Source: CBDCMJ01 sp965224325 (lineage in GTDB: Bacteria > Chloroflexota > Dehalococcoidia > Lucifugimonadales > UBA3495). Taken from it: 64,000 nucleotides of DNA. How positions within the stretch are numbered: the first letter of the stretch is position 1; each line of letters opens with the position of its first letter. The DNA is taken from NCBI GenBank assembly GCA_965224325.1, contig CBDCYT010000007.1:62001-126000 (forward strand), given 5' to 3'. Below, piece by piece: positions 1 through 9,179 of this stretch. The position numbers were made by a program, and so were the translations under genes. The notes under the pieces were generated by a model. That model made no database searches. It was not told where the DNA came from and saw only the letters and a program-made list of their open reading frames with translations.

Positions 1-425
1 GCAGACCTGGTGGTTATCACTATCTCGCCAGGCTGCTCCAACACCGCCAAGTAACCGGGCACGCCGCCGCCAAAATACGCCAGCGGTTGAACGTAGGTGT
101 CGGATCGGCACCCATTGGAGCGCAACAGTCCCACGATCGCCTCTGCTAGCTGGTCTTTGGAGTAAGGGGATGTCATTCTCATGATCTTCATGGATTGGAA
201 CAGCCGCTTTAGGTGAGCCTCCAGGTGAAAGACGTACAGTTGCTGAGTCTCAGAGTTCCAGTACCCTCTGATTCCCTCGAACACGGCGGAGATTGCGCTC
301 CAGGCCAACATTGAAATGTGAACGGTCGCTTTCTCCCACTCCACCAGGTCACCGGACCGCCATAAGTAAGCGGAAGGGACCTGAGAGCCGGCTTTGGGTT
401 GCTGTTCCAGCTTTTGTTCGACCAT
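1..425 (-). CDS. ilvE: Branched-chain amino acid aminotransferase (class IV PLP enzyme), N-terminal part
   Basis: The gene runs off the left edge of the window, so only the first 141 codons are present. The reading frame from the ATG at 425-423 stays open and gives a protein with AYLWRSGDLVEWEKATVHI near residue 20, then SAVFEGIRGYW and a stretch ending VYVFHLEAHLKRLF-like (seen as LYVFHLEAHLKRLF). These match the N-terminal domain of class IV aminotransferases such as IlvE, where the FEGIR segment shapes the active site. Such enzymes move the amino group between branched-chain amino acids and 2-oxoglutarate, in the cytosol. The catalytic lysine lies beyond the window edge and cannot be checked. 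D-amino-acid aminotransferase or aminodeoxychorismate lyase are related alternatives, but the FEGIR context favours IlvE. Confidence 0.8.
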   Translation of the reverse strand, partial: MVEQKLEQQPKAGSQVPSAYLWRSGDLVEWEKATVHISMLAWSAISAVFEGIRGYWNSETQQLYVFHLEAHLKRLFQSMKIMRMTSPYSKDQLAEAIVGLLRSNGCRSDTYVQPLAYFGGGVPGYLAVLEQPGEIVITTRS

Positions 426-554
426 GAGTAGGACGGACCTCCCTTGGGGCTGCGGGCGCCTACCTACCTTAAAGTGGCCCGGCCAGTTCATTATAGCGTA
501 GTCTCCAATTGCCTAACCTACCCCACCCGACGCGCCTAAGACCCAGAGCGGCCT

Positions 555-866
555 CAGGGTCGTTTAATTGTCTGCCGACCATCATATCCGCCGCTCACCT
601 AGTCTGCCGCCGGTCATACCCGCCGCTCATCCGGTCTGCCGCCGGTCATACCCGCCGCTCACCCGGTTTGCCGCCGGCATACCCGCCGCTCACCCGGTCT
701 GTCGTTCGTCAAACCCGCCGCTCACCCGGTCTGCTGCCCGTCTTACGCGCCGCTCACCCGTCTTTCCCGCGAAAGCGGGAATCCATACGTTCTTGATGTT
801 GGACTGCCATTGGACAAGCCCAAAGTGCAAGGGAAAATAGGAGTTGCCGCGAAAACTAAAAGACCC
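555..866 (+). repeat. Family A repeat element, copy A1
   Basis: The left end reads CAGGGTCGTTTAATTG and the right end GAAAACTAAAAGACCC, which is roughly its inverse. Between them lies a tandem array based on CCGCTCACCCGGTCTGCCG followed by the hairpin TTTCCCGCGAAAGCGGGAAT and a conserved tail (TGTTGGACTGCCATTGGACA). The element is flanked by a 32 bp direct repeat (522-553 and 864-895) with two mismatches, which looks like a duplicated target. The short open frames inside it are repeat-derived and not genes. Confidence 0.85.
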
Positions 867-895
867 ACCCGGCGCGCCTAAGACCTAGAGCGGCC

Positions 896-1288
896 CGCCC
901 CGGTACTGACCGGTAAATCAAAACAATAAAACGTCAGTGTTTCACGTGGGGTGGGAAGGGAAGCCCCGATGTCACCGCATGGCCCATCACTCCGGTAGCC
1001 GGGTAACGGGTGGCCTTGGGCCCCATGCTAATTGGACCCTGAGACGGAGCTATGGGGAGTGACAGCCTTACCCTAAGGATAGGCTCAGGTGGGTGAATAG
1101 GCTCATCCGGCGGCTGGGTTCTCGCGGGTGAATGGGCGTACCCTGAAATCGGGGAAGTTTCGGACCCGCCGTTGATCAGCGCCGGCGCACGGCACGTCGG
1201 CACAGTGGAACACGGCGTTGAGCGGGATCACTGAAAGCTGATACCATGAACCCAAACTGGACCCAATCGCATAGACGTCGAGGAACCC
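896..1288. other. Intergenic region without recognised gene
   Basis: This stretch lies between repeat A1 and the agmatinase-like gene. Two overlapping minus-strand open frames are present, but neither has a recognisable domain and both show the proline/arginine-rich composition typical of out-of-frame GC-rich DNA. I see no RNA gene or clear promoter here. Confidence 0.5.
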
Positions 1289-2272
1289 ATGGCCCAACGG
1301 AGTCAGACCGGCCCGCCCGAGAATTCCCAAGACAGGCCGTTGCCCAACTTGCGAGCTCAGCCCCGGAGCTTCTTTAAAGCTCCTCTTTGCACTGACCTGA
1401 ATGATTTGGACGCCGCCGTGGCATTTATTGGAGTCCCTTTTGATCAAGGCACTCTTGGCCGGCCCGGCGCCAGATATGGCCCGGACGCCATCAGGGACGC
1501 GCCTCGGGCCTACGCCTACGTGGACCCCTTCGGCCGGCAAATGGAGGCGGAAGGCTATTTCGACGTCGACGCTGGGAACGAACTGCTGCGCGGCGTGACC
1601 ATGGCCGACTGCGGCAACATCTCCATTCTCCCCTCCGAGGTCCTGGGGAACTTCGACAGGCTAACCCAGGTGGTGGCGAAGGTGGTGGAACGCGGTTCCT
1701 TCCCGGTGATTGTCGGCGGGGACCATGCCATCACTTTCCCGGCAGTCCGGGGCATGAGCGGGCACTCTCCCCTTAACATGGTCCACTTCGACGCCCACAT
1801 GGACTACACCCACGATTATCAGGGCGCCCTATACACCCACGGCAGTCCCATCCGCCGCTGCCGGGAACTCCCTTTCGTCGACCACATAAGCTCGGTGGGC
1901 ATACGCACGGCCCGGCGGGGGCCCTACGAGCAGTCTCAACGGGATGGGAACCTCGTTATCACCACCAACCGGTTCCGAGAGTTGGGGCCTCAGGGAGTGG
2001 TGGACCTCATACCCAAATCCGAAAATCTATACCTTACTCTAGACATAGATGTAATGGACCCCGGCCAGGCGCCGGGCACCGGCACCCCGGAGGCTGGCGG
2101 GCTTTACTACGAAGAACTGCGGGATTGCGCAACGGCTCTGGTAAAGAGGGACAACTTGGTAGGCCTCGACTTGGTCGAGGTGGCCCCTCCCTACGACTCG
2201 TCGGAAATCACCGTCTTGGTCGCGGCCCGGCTGATCATCGATATTCTCGCAACGCGGTTCCCATCGCGGTAG
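1289..2272 (+). CDS. speB: Ureohydrolase, agmatinase/arginase family
   Basis: A 327-residue cytosolic metalloenzyme of the arginase/agmatinase family, which hydrolyses a guanidino compound to urea. The metal-binding signatures are all present: GGDHA near residue 145, DAHMD near 168 and DIDVMDPGQAPGTGTPEAGG near 251, with the last stretch typical of agmatinases. The early motif GVPFDQGTLGRPGARYGPDA also fits. It starts at an ATG and ends with TAG. Agmatinase (putrescine formation) is the usual default, but guanidinobutyrase or guanidinopropionase have the same motifs, so the substrate is open. It is not in an obvious operon: family A repeats lie upstream and immediately downstream. Confidence 0.85.
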   Translation: MAQRSQTGPPENSQDRPLPNLRAQPRSFFKAPLCTDLNDLDAAVAFIGVPFDQGTLGRPGARYGPDAIRDAPRAYAYVDPFGRQMEAEGYFDVDAGNELLRGVTMADCGNISILPSEVLGNFDRLTQVVAKVVERGSFPVIVGGDHAITFPAVRGMSGHSPLNMVHFDAHMDYTHDYQGALYTHGSPIRRCRELPFVDHISSVGIRTARRGPYEQSQRDGNLVITTNRFRELGPQGVVDLIPKSENLYLTLDIDVMDPGQAPGTGTPEAGGLYYEELRDCATALVKRDNLVGLDLVEVAPPYDSSEITVLVAARLIIDILATRFPSR

Positions 2273-2334
2273 CAGTTCATCTTGGTCCTAGCGGCTTCGG
2301 CCTAAAGAAGCTGTGTTGCCGGTCGGCTTCGCCT

Positions 2335-2620
2335 CAGGGTGTTTTAATTGTCTACCGCCCGTCATACCCGCCGCTCACCCGTCTTTCCCGCGAAGCTTGT
2401 CCCCGGCCCCGATCGGGAAGCGGGAATCCATCCCGCCGCTCACCTGTCTTTCCCGCGGAAGCTTGTCCCCGACCCCGATCGGGGAGCGGGAATCCGTCCC
2501 GCCGCTCACCCGTCATTCCCGCGAAGGCGGGAATCCATACGTTCTTGATGTTGGACTGCCATTGGATAAGCCCAAAGTGCATGGAAAAAGAGGAGTTGTC
2601 GCGAAAACTAAAACATCCTG
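2335..2620 (+). repeat. Family A repeat element, copy A2
   Basis: The element begins CAGGGTGTTTTAATTG and ends GCGAAAACTAAAACATCCTG. It contains three hairpin modules; two carry the extended loop with CCCCGATCGGGG-like palindromes and one is the simple GCGAAGGC form. An exact 10 bp direct repeat, GGCTTCGCCT, sits at 2325-2334 and 2621-2630 and looks like a target duplication. The element fills most of the gap between the ureohydrolase and the GMC oxidoreductase. Confidence 0.85.
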
Positions 2621-2735
2621 GGCTTCGCCTACCGTTATTGACGTTCAATACCGGCGCGTATACTATCCGTAATTGTTCCGTAATTGCTCGGCTTGGGCTG
2701 ATGGCTCCCGAAGACACACTAGAGAGGGTACACAA

Positions 2736-4280
2736 ATGAAGTACGATTATATCGTCCTAGGCGCCGGTTCGGCGGGGTCCATCATGGCAACCAGGCTCAG
2801 CGAGGACCCGCAGAAATCGGTGTTGCTGATCGAAGCAGGACCGGACTATCCAAACTTCGAGCACCTGCCGGATGAGGTTAAGTTCGGCTATGCCACCGCC
2901 ACGGACATAATGACCAGCGACCACAACTGGCAATATATAGGGAGGGCCACTGACGCCGCCCCACCGATGATGGTCCCCCGCGGCAAGGTAACCGGCGGCT
3001 CTAGCGCCATCAACGGCCAGGTTTTTCTGCGCGGAGTACCCGAGGACTACGATTCATGGGCGGAAATGGGCAACGATCAGTGGAGCTTCCAGCACGTTCT
3101 CCAGTACCTGCGAATGGTTGAATCCGACTCCGAGTTTGGCGGCGGCGATTTTCACAATTCCGACGGCCCCATCATCGTCCGAAGGTTCACTCCGGAAGAA
3201 ATGCTGCCGGACCAGAACGCCTTCTACGCCGCCTGCCGGGAGGCGGGTTTCGCCGATAGCCCTGATCACAACGCCCCCGACGCTTCGGGTATTGGCCCGT
3301 GTCCGGTCAACAATCCCAACGGAATCCGCTGGAGCACCGCACTAGGCTATTTAGATCTGGGCCGGCATCGGCTCAATCTTACAATTAGGCCGGAGTGTAT
3401 GGTGCGCCGGATTATTTTCGACGGCAAACGCGCCACCGGAGTTGAGGTGGAGAGCGGAGGCCAGAAATTCGTGGCCGAGGGGGAACAGATTATCCTCAGC
3501 TCCGGGGCTATCGGGTCCCCTCAGATTCTAATGCTCTCCGGTGTGGGACCGGCCGACCACTTGGAGAGCCTGGGCATACCTGTGGTGCACGATCTGCCCG
3601 GCGTGGGCCAAAATCTCAGGGACCATCCACTTGTCTACGTCACTTGGCGGACCAAGAAGGAGCACTCGTTGGACGGCTTTGCTCCCAGGATTCAGATGGC
3701 CTTGCGCTACACGGCGGAAGGTTCTGACCTCCGCAATGACATGCAGGTGCTGATGCAGTCGTTCGCAACGGAAAGGGTAGACCGCGGCGGCGAACGCATG
3801 GACCTTCTGGGTATCCGCATGATAGGAATTTTGAACCTGGCGGTAGGCTCGGGGGAGATGCGTCTTACCTCCAGCGACCCCCATGTGCAACCATCCCTGG
3901 ACTACCGGTACTTGATGAATGAGTTCGATCGCCGCCGCTTGCGCGACGTGGTCCGGCTGTGCGTGAAGATGGGTGAGCACCCTGCTTTCAAAGACATTGT
4001 AGAGGAGCGCGTGGAGCCCACCGATGCCGAACTGGCGTCAGACGAGGCTTTGGACGCGTACATTCAGCGGGAAGTGACCACCGCTCAACACATTTCTTGC
4101 ACCTGCAAGATGGGCCCCGACTCTGATCCTTTGGCGGTGGTGGACCAGTATGGACGAGTGCGCGGCCTCGAGGGTTTGAGGATTGCGGACGCCTCTATCA
4201 TGCCCAACTGCGTCCGGGCCAATACCAACGTCACTACCATGATGATCGGCGAGCGCATCGCGGAATACATCCGAGGATGA
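2736..4280 (+). CDS. GMC family FAD-dependent alcohol oxidoreductase (choline dehydrogenase-like)
   Basis: This 514-residue flavoprotein oxidises an alcohol to the aldehyde or ketone using FAD. The N-terminal dinucleotide motif YIVLGAGSAGSIMATRLSED starts at residue 4. GGSSAINGQ near residue 87 is the first GMC signature and SSGAIGSPQILMLSGVGP near 255 the second. The C-terminal HISCTCKMG (about 450) supplies the active-site histidine, and ANTNVTTMMIGERIAEYI (about 492) the closing Asn-containing motif. I place the start at the ATG at 2736, just before the FAD fold and preceded by GAGAGGG, rather than at an in-frame start 63 bases upstream that lies at the edge of repeat A2. Substrate cannot be told from sequence; choline, glucose-type and aliphatic alcohol oxidases share these motifs. 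A repeat array begins at the stop codon. Confidence 0.9.
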   Translation: MKYDYIVLGAGSAGSIMATRLSEDPQKSVLLIEAGPDYPNFEHLPDEVKFGYATATDIMTSDHNWQYIGRATDAAPPMMVPRGKVTGGSSAINGQVFLRGVPEDYDSWAEMGNDQWSFQHVLQYLRMVESDSEFGGGDFHNSDGPIIVRRFTPEEMLPDQNAFYAACREAGFADSPDHNAPDASGIGPCPVNNPNGIRWSTALGYLDLGRHRLNLTIRPECMVRRIIFDGKRATGVEVESGGQKFVAEGEQIILSSGAIGSPQILMLSGVGPADHLESLGIPVVHDLPGVGQNLRDHPLVYVTWRTKKEHSLDGFAPRIQMALRYTAEGSDLRNDMQVLMQSFATERVDRGGERMDLLGIRMIGILNLAVGSGEMRLTSSDPHVQPSLDYRYLMNEFDRRRLRDVVRLCVKMGEHPAFKDIVEERVEPTDAELASDEALDAYIQREVTTAQHISCTCKMGPDSDPLAVVDQYGRVRGLEGLRIADASIMPNCVRANTNVTTMMIGERIAEYIRG

Positions 4281-5645
4281 GCCGCTGAGCCGTTACCTGT
4301 ATTAGACCGGGACGACGCTATCGCTATTCGCCCTCGCTCTATCGATAGAAACCGGACGGACGGGGCCGCCTTCTGGAATGCGCCCGTCTCAGAAGTCTCC
4401 ACTCACGATTTTGGGCGAACGCAACCTGACGGGTGACTATTATTAACCGCCTAAACCAGTATGGAATGCGGCTCAATAACCCGTCATTCCCGCCTGCCGT
4501 CATTGTCACGCTTCCGTCATTCCCGCGAAAGCGGGAATCCAGAAAGGTAGGATGCTGGAGGACTCAGCTTTACGAGACAAGCTCCTGGAATGAGCCGCTG
4601 AGCCATTATCTAAATTAAAGCGGGACGAAGCTATCCTCTACTCGCCCTTGCTCTATCGATAGAAACCGGACGGACGGGCCGACTTCTGGAGAGCCCGTCT
4701 AAGAAGTCTCCACTCACGATTTTGGGCGGACGCAACCTGACGGGTGACTATTATTAACCCCCTAAACCAGTATGGAATGCGGCTCAATAACCCGTCATTC
4801 CCGGCTCCCGTCATTCCCGCGAAAGCGGGAATCCAGAGAGGTAGGATGCTGGATGACTCGGCATTATCAGACAAGCTCCCGGAATGAGCTGCTGAGCGGT
4901 TACCTGAATTAGAGAGGGAGGATGCTACCCTCTATTCGCCCTCGCTCTATCGATAGAAACCGGACGGAGGGGCCGCCTTCTGGTGAGCACGTCTCAGAAG
5001 TCTCCGCTCACGATTTAGGGCGGACGTAACCTGACGGCTTACAATTATTAACCCCCTATACCAGTATTGGATGCGGCTCAATAACCTGTCATTCCCGCCT
5101 TCCGTCATTGTCACGCTTCCGTCATTCCCGGCTCCCGTCATTCCCGGCTCCCGTCATTCCCGCCTCCCGTCATTCCCGCGAAAGCGGGAATCCAGAGAGG
5201 TAGGATGCTGGATGACTCGGCATTATCAGACAAGCTCCCGGAATGAGCCGCTGAGCGGTTACCTGAATTAGAGAGGGACGATGCTACCCTCTATTCGCCC
5301 TCGCTCTATCGATAGAAACCGGACGGAGGGGCCGCCTTCTGGTGAGCACGTCTCAGAAGTCTCCACTCACGATTTAGGGCAGACGTAACCTGACGGCTTA
5401 CAATTATTAACCCCCTAAACCAGTATTGGATGCGGCTCAATAACCTGTCATTCCCGCCTTCCGTCATTCCCGGCTCCCGTCATTCCCGCGAAAGCGGGAA
5501 TCCAGAAAGGCAGGATGCTGGATGACTCGGCATTACGAGACAAGCTCCTGGAATGAGCCGCTGAGCGGTTACCTGAGTTAGAGCGGGACGATGCTACCCT
5601 CTATTCGCCCTCCCTCTATCGATAGAAACCCGATGGACGGCACTA
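4277..5645 (+). repeat. Tandem array: four family B elements alternating with five copies of a phosphoesterase gene tail
   Basis: Five copies of a roughly 105 bp segment (about 4277-4379, 4586-4690, 4878-4984, 5237-5343 and 5550-5645) alternate with four family B elements (about 4380-4585, 4691-4877, 4985-5236, 5344-5549). The last 105 bp copy is the authentic 3' end of the phosphoesterase gene starting at 6051; the others carry a diverged version of the same coding tail (readable as SVRFLSIE...GRI on the minus strand). The B elements have ends GAGCxCGTCTCAGAAG and an inverse close to CTTTACGAGACAAGCTC, and carry the hairpin ATTCCCGCGAAAGCGGGAAT with varying numbers of upstream CCGTCATT units. 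The structure fits repeated insertion or unequal crossing-over at one site. Confidence 0.85.
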
Positions 5646-6051
5646 CTTTGAAGCGGCGCTTGCCCGCGGCCCCAGGGTTGAAAAACAAGATACTTCCCCA
5701 CCGCTCTTGGAGTGAGTTGTGGCTGTGGCCGAACACCACCACGTCGACCCCGAGGTCTTGATACCTTTGGACTTCCGGGTCGCCCGGGCGTCGGGGCGCC
5801 TTGGCTTCGTGGGTGAGCACAATCCGACGGCCTCCCAGGACCTCCTGGGCTTGCAACGGGTATAGGGAAGTGGGTCCTTCCCGGTCGTTGTTGCCGCGCA
5901 CCACGGTGATGGGAGCGATGCGGCCCAACTCCAGAACAATCCCGGCGTCGCCGACGTCGCCCGCGTGCAAAATATGGTCCACCCCGCGTAACAATTCCGG
6001 CACCCTGGGATTCAAATAGCCGTGGGTGTCGGACACTACTCCAATTAACAC
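5578..6051 (-). CDS. Metallophosphoesterase, YfcE/MJ0936 family
   Basis: A 157-residue single-domain calcineurin-like phosphodiesterase. Metal ligands appear in order: VVSDTHGYLN near the N terminus (D-x-H), HAGDVGD near residue 30, RGNNDREG near 53 and HSHNSL near 111, with an upstream histidine at LTHEA. This is the full motif set of the YfcE family, which cleaves phosphodiesters in vitro; the physiological substrate is generally unknown. It starts at an ATG. Its last 20 codons lie in the 105 bp unit that is repeated downstream as part of the 4.3-5.6 kb array, so the C terminus has been copied several times while the main gene stays intact. Confidence 0.88.
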   Translation of the reverse strand: MLIGVVSDTHGYLNPRVPELLRGVDHILHAGDVGDAGIVLELGRIAPITVVRGNNDREGPTSLYPLQAQEVLGGRRIVLTHEAKAPRRPGDPEVQRYQDLGVDVVVFGHSHNSLQERWGSILFFNPGAAGKRRFKVVPSIGFLSIEGGRIEGSIVPL

Positions 6052-6063
6052 TGGACCCCTCGA

Positions 6064-6357
6064 TTCATGAGATCATAGGGCAGAAGCTCGTGGTTGAAAC
6101 CCGCCTCGCCGCCCAGGGTCATTTAGTTATCGGAAGTTGTCGCCTTACATCCCCGTCATTCCCGCGAAAGCTGGAATCCAGAGACTTTCCGGGCAGCGAG
6201 AGTTCGAGGTGGACTCGCTTTTCTGAGCCCCGGCATTCGGCGGAGTGACGGTGAAGAGTACCTCGTCTAGCTGCTTTTGGATGACCCTGCCTCGCCGCCG
6301 CTGTTCTCTCCGGAGCCGGCACGGCTGCCGTAAGGACTGTTGACGAAGCTCCGGGTG
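6064..6357. repeat. Degenerate repeat remnants
   Basis: The gap between the phosphoesterase start and the alcohol dehydrogenase stop contains CAGGGTCATTTAGTT at about 6115, which resembles a family A right end in inverse orientation, and a damaged hairpin (ATTCCCGCGAAAGCTGGAAT, one arm mutated) at about 6159. No gene is supported; open frames here are short and without recognisable domains. Confidence 0.55.
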
Positions 6358-7386
6358 CTACCTCTGTGGCTCGATGATTACCTTCAAAGAGTCCTGAGCT
6401 TCGGCAGTGAGCCGGAAACCCAGTCCTGCTTCCGCCAAACCCAGCCGGTGGGTGATCATCTCGCCCACTTGCACCCGGCGGGCGCCAATGAGCGCCAGCG
6501 CCGCGGCCAAGTCGCCCGGACTGCCAGCGTAAGTGGTGGTCAGCGTCACGTCGTTGCGAAAGAAGACGTCATTTACCGAAACGGGCAGAGTGACTCCCGG
6601 CTCCGTCGGAGCAAAAAAGAGCACCGTGCCACCGCGTTCCACGGATTCCAACCCCTGAAGCAGAGCCGGGGGAGCCCCGGTGCTAACTATGACCAAGTCG
6701 GCCAGTCGGCCGTCGTTGAGTTCCCTTAACCGCAGAGGCACATTCTCCCTAGCCGGAATAGTGGCGTCAGCCCCGAGCCGGCGCGCAGCTTCTAAGCGGT
6801 AGTCAACCATGTCGGTGGCGACGATGTTGCCGGCCCCCAAGGCCCGGGCTAGGTTGATGTGAAGCAGCCCGGCCAGGCCGCTGCCTAGGACAAGAACGCT
6901 TTGGCCTGGCTGCAGATTCGCCCGTTTTTGGCCCCGGTAAACACAGGCTAGCGGCTCTGCGAAGGAAGCCTCCTCAAGAGACACCCCGGACGGCACCGGG
7001 AAGACGCCGCGGTCCACGTTGATGGCGGGAACACGAAGGCTCTCGGAGAACCCACCGGGATCGAAGCTGGTTTCCCGCAGCGTGTCGCAGACGGTGTGAT
7101 GGCCACTCAAGCAGTAGCGGCAGGCATTGCAGGGCACATGATGGGTCACCACTACCGGTTGGCCTTCACGGTAGCCGTCAACCCCGTCTCCCACCTGCGC
7201 CACTTCACCGGCCACCTCATGGCCTAACACCAGAGGAGCCCTCTGCACACGGTACCACTCCATCACGTCGCTGCCACAGATACCGCTGGCCATGACGCGG
7301 ACCAACAGCTCGCCGGGACCGGCGTTGGGCGTGGGCATTTCCTCTAGCCGCACGTCACGGTTACTGTAATACATGGCAACGCGCAT
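6358..7386 (-). CDS. Zinc-dependent medium-chain alcohol/polyol dehydrogenase
   Basis: A 343-residue NAD(P)-dependent dehydrogenase of the MDR superfamily. The catalytic zinc site is visible as SGICGSD near residue 36 and LGHEVAGEV near 62. The structural zinc lobe is complete, with four cysteines in PCNACRYCLSGHHTVCD near residue 90. A nucleotide-binding motif LVLGSGLAGLL lies near 170. I choose the ATG at 7386 (MRVAMYYSN), preceded by AGGTGTC, over an in-frame start 54 bases upstream. Sorbitol, threonine and other polyol dehydrogenases share this architecture, so the substrate is not assigned. It sits 82 bases downstream of the LsrF-like aldolase on the same strand, so the two may be co-transcribed and act in one catabolic pathway. 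Confidence 0.87.
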   Translation of the reverse strand: MRVAMYYSNRDVRLEEMPTPNAGPGELLVRVMASGICGSDVMEWYRVQRAPLVLGHEVAGEVAQVGDGVDGYREGQPVVVTHHVPCNACRYCLSGHHTVCDTLRETSFDPGGFSESLRVPAINVDRGVFPVPSGVSLEEASFAEPLACVYRGQKRANLQPGQSVLVLGSGLAGLLHINLARALGAGNIVATDMVDYRLEAARRLGADATIPARENVPLRLRELNDGRLADLVIVSTGAPPALLQGLESVERGGTVLFFAPTEPGVTLPVSVNDVFFRNDVTLTTTYAGSPGDLAAALALIGARRVQVGEMITHRLGLAEAGLGFRLTAEAQDSLKVIIEPQR

Positions 7387-7468
7387 GACACCTGAACCTC
7401 GCCCTGGGGCTGTCCCCGGATATCGCTGTAATCCAGCCAAAGACTGAGTAGCGGGCCCGGCTTGGGCG

Positions 7469-8287
7469 CTAAGCGGGCAACGACGCCAATTTACCGTCGC
7501 CGGCCTTAACGGCCTCGAAGACCTCTCGGGCTTCTCTCACCGACCCATTTTCGTGCACTATGTGACGCAAAGCGCGGATCATCGGGACCGGATCGTCGCT
7601 CTGCCACACGTTTCGGCCCAGATTTATGCCTATAGCGCCGTTCTGCATGCCGTCGTGGACAAACTCCAAGACCTCAAGCTCCGACTCAGCCTGGGGACCG
7701 CCGGCCATGATTACCGGGACCGGGCATCCCGTTACTACTTTGTCGAAGCCGTCGTCGCACCAGTAGGTCTTGACCACCCGTGCCCCAAGTTCGGCGGTGA
7801 TGCGGCAGCAAAGCGCGAGGTAGCGGGAGTCCCGCCTTTCCAACTCCTTGCCCACTGCGGTAACGGCCATTACCGGAATGCCGTATTTTTCGCCTTCATC
7901 GACCAACTTGCCGAGGTTGAGAAGGGACTCACGCTCGTATTCGCTGCCGATGAAAACGGACATGCCAACCGCTGACGCGTTTAGGCGGACGGCCTCCTCC
8001 ATGCAGGTGGTTAAGCCCTCGTTGGCTAAGTCGCCCCCCACCATGCTGGTCCCCCCGGAAACCCGCAGTACAATGGGCTTAGTGTTTCCCGGGTCCACTG
8101 CTGAGCGCAAGACACCTCTGGTCACGAACAGCGCGTCGGCGTAGGGCAGGAGCGGCTCGATGGTCTTGCCCGGCTGCTCCAGCTTTCTGGTGGGACCCTG
8201 AAAGTATCCATGATCGATGGGCAGAAACACGCAATGGCCGTCCGGTTGGATAAGTTGCGCCATACGGTTTGCCATTCCCCAGTCCAT
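7469..8287 (-). CDS. DhnA-type class I aldolase/thiolase, LsrF-like
   Basis: A 272-residue TIM-barrel enzyme of the DeoC/FbaB (DhnA) family. Its start resembles the body of LsrF, the thiolase that ends autoinducer-2 phosphate breakdown: MDWGMANRM followed by FLPIDHGYFQGPT, then FVTRGVLRS, VLRVSGGTSM and a Schiff-base lysine in ARVVKTYW near residue 175. The C terminus has GINLGRNVWQSDDPVPM, also LsrF-like. An in-frame TGA lies just upstream of ATG 8287 and GAGG precedes it, so this start is secure; the protein is therefore shorter at the N terminus than E. coli LsrF. No other lsr genes are visible, so it may act on a different phosphorylated keto sugar together with the adjacent dehydrogenase. 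Confidence 0.8.
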   Translation of the reverse strand: MDWGMANRMAQLIQPDGHCVFLPIDHGYFQGPTRKLEQPGKTIEPLLPYADALFVTRGVLRSAVDPGNTKPIVLRVSGGTSMVGGDLANEGLTTCMEEAVRLNASAVGMSVFIGSEYERESLLNLGKLVDEGEKYGIPVMAVTAVGKELERRDSRYLALCCRITAELGARVVKTYWCDDGFDKVVTGCPVPVIMAGGPQAESELEVLEFVHDGMQNGAIGINLGRNVWQSDDPVPMIRALRHIVHENGSVREAREVFEAVKAGDGKLASLPA

Positions 8288-8396
8288 ATCGGCACCTCAC
8301 GCATTTATTCTGGTGATGCTGCTAGGAAGATATTTTGACAGGGTAACCCCCAGCGACCCCAGGGACAACACCCTGCCCGGACACGTGTCATTCGGG

Positions 8397-9179
8397 TTAT
8401 TTTTCTACCGGGAGACCGCTTTGCTCCCACTCGGCTTTTGAAGCGTCATACAGCCTCACGTCATATCCCAGACGTTTCAACGCGAGATAGCTAACGGCTG
8501 CCCTGGTCCCTACCTGGCAATAGGTTATGATGCGGTCGTTGGGGCCAATATTCGCCGCATCGAAGACCTCCCGGGTTGTTTCCGGGGAACAAGTAAGCCA
8601 GCCATTCCGGCCCACCAATTCCTGCCAGGCGACGTTGACGGCCCCGGGAATGTGTCCGGGATTTTCGTCGCCGCCCATCTCGCCCCTGTACTCCTCCCGG
8701 CTCCGGCTGTCTACCAATGTTATTGCGGATTCGCCAGATTCGTAGGGTATATCCGCCAGGGTTGCGCGGATAGCAGGATTAACCCGCATGGTAAACTGGG
8801 CCGCCTTCGGCGCCGCCGGGCGGTAGAACACCTCCCGGCCTTGGGCCTTCCATTCATCATAGACCACGTCCATGATGCGCACGTCGTCCCGTCCCAGGTA
8901 CTCCAAGACCCATGCTGCCATGGCAGCGTCACGACCGTCGTAGCCGTCGTAGAGCACCGGAGAGTCACCGTCGCCTAGGCCGGCAGCGCCAAATAGATTG
9001 GCCAGATCTTCCGGTGGGAGCAATCTTCCTCTCGCGTCCCTCAACTTCCTTGGCGGGACGTTGACGGCGGACTTTAAATGCCCCATCAGATGGCGCATAG
9101 CCGGCCGGGTGTCGATGACCAGGCGCCCGGGCATTCCCAACTGTCCCGCCACCCAATCGGCCGAGACGAGAGCCGCCAC
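8397..9179 (-). CDS. Two-domain sulfurtransferase (rhodanese / thiosulfate sulfurtransferase)
   Basis: A 260-residue protein with two rhodanese folds. The N-terminal domain (about 1-115) has DTRPAMRHLMGHLKSAVNVP but in the loop position shows LYDGYDGRDA without cysteine, as expected for the inactive half. The C-terminal domain (about 140-258) has VDSRSREEYRGE, HIPGAVNVAW and the active loop TYCQVGTRAA, whose Cys carries the persulfide. These enzymes move sulfane sulfur from thiosulfate or mercaptopyruvate to an acceptor. The start is a GTG at 9179 that shares one base with the TAG stop of the preceding OsmC gene (TAGTG), so translation is probably coupled to it. Confidence 0.88.
   Translation of the reverse strand: MAALVSADWVAGQLGMPGRLVIDTRPAMRHLMGHLKSAVNVPPRKLRDARGRLLPPEDLANLFGAAGLGDGDSPVLYDGYDGRDAAMAAWVLEYLGRDDVRIMDVVYDEWKAQGREVFYRPAAPKAAQFTMRVNPAIRATLADIPYESGESAITLVDSRSREEYRGEMGGDENPGHIPGAVNVAWQELVGRNGWLTCSPETTREVFDAANIGPNDRIITYCQVGTRAAVSYLALKRLGYDVRLYDASKAEWEQSGLPVEK

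Noticed and set aside
2348..2548. Open frames encoding FPRKRESI- or PAKAGIHTFL-type proteins at many places
   Set aside because: They are translations of the family A and B hairpin arrays, occur on several frames and lack starts or domains.
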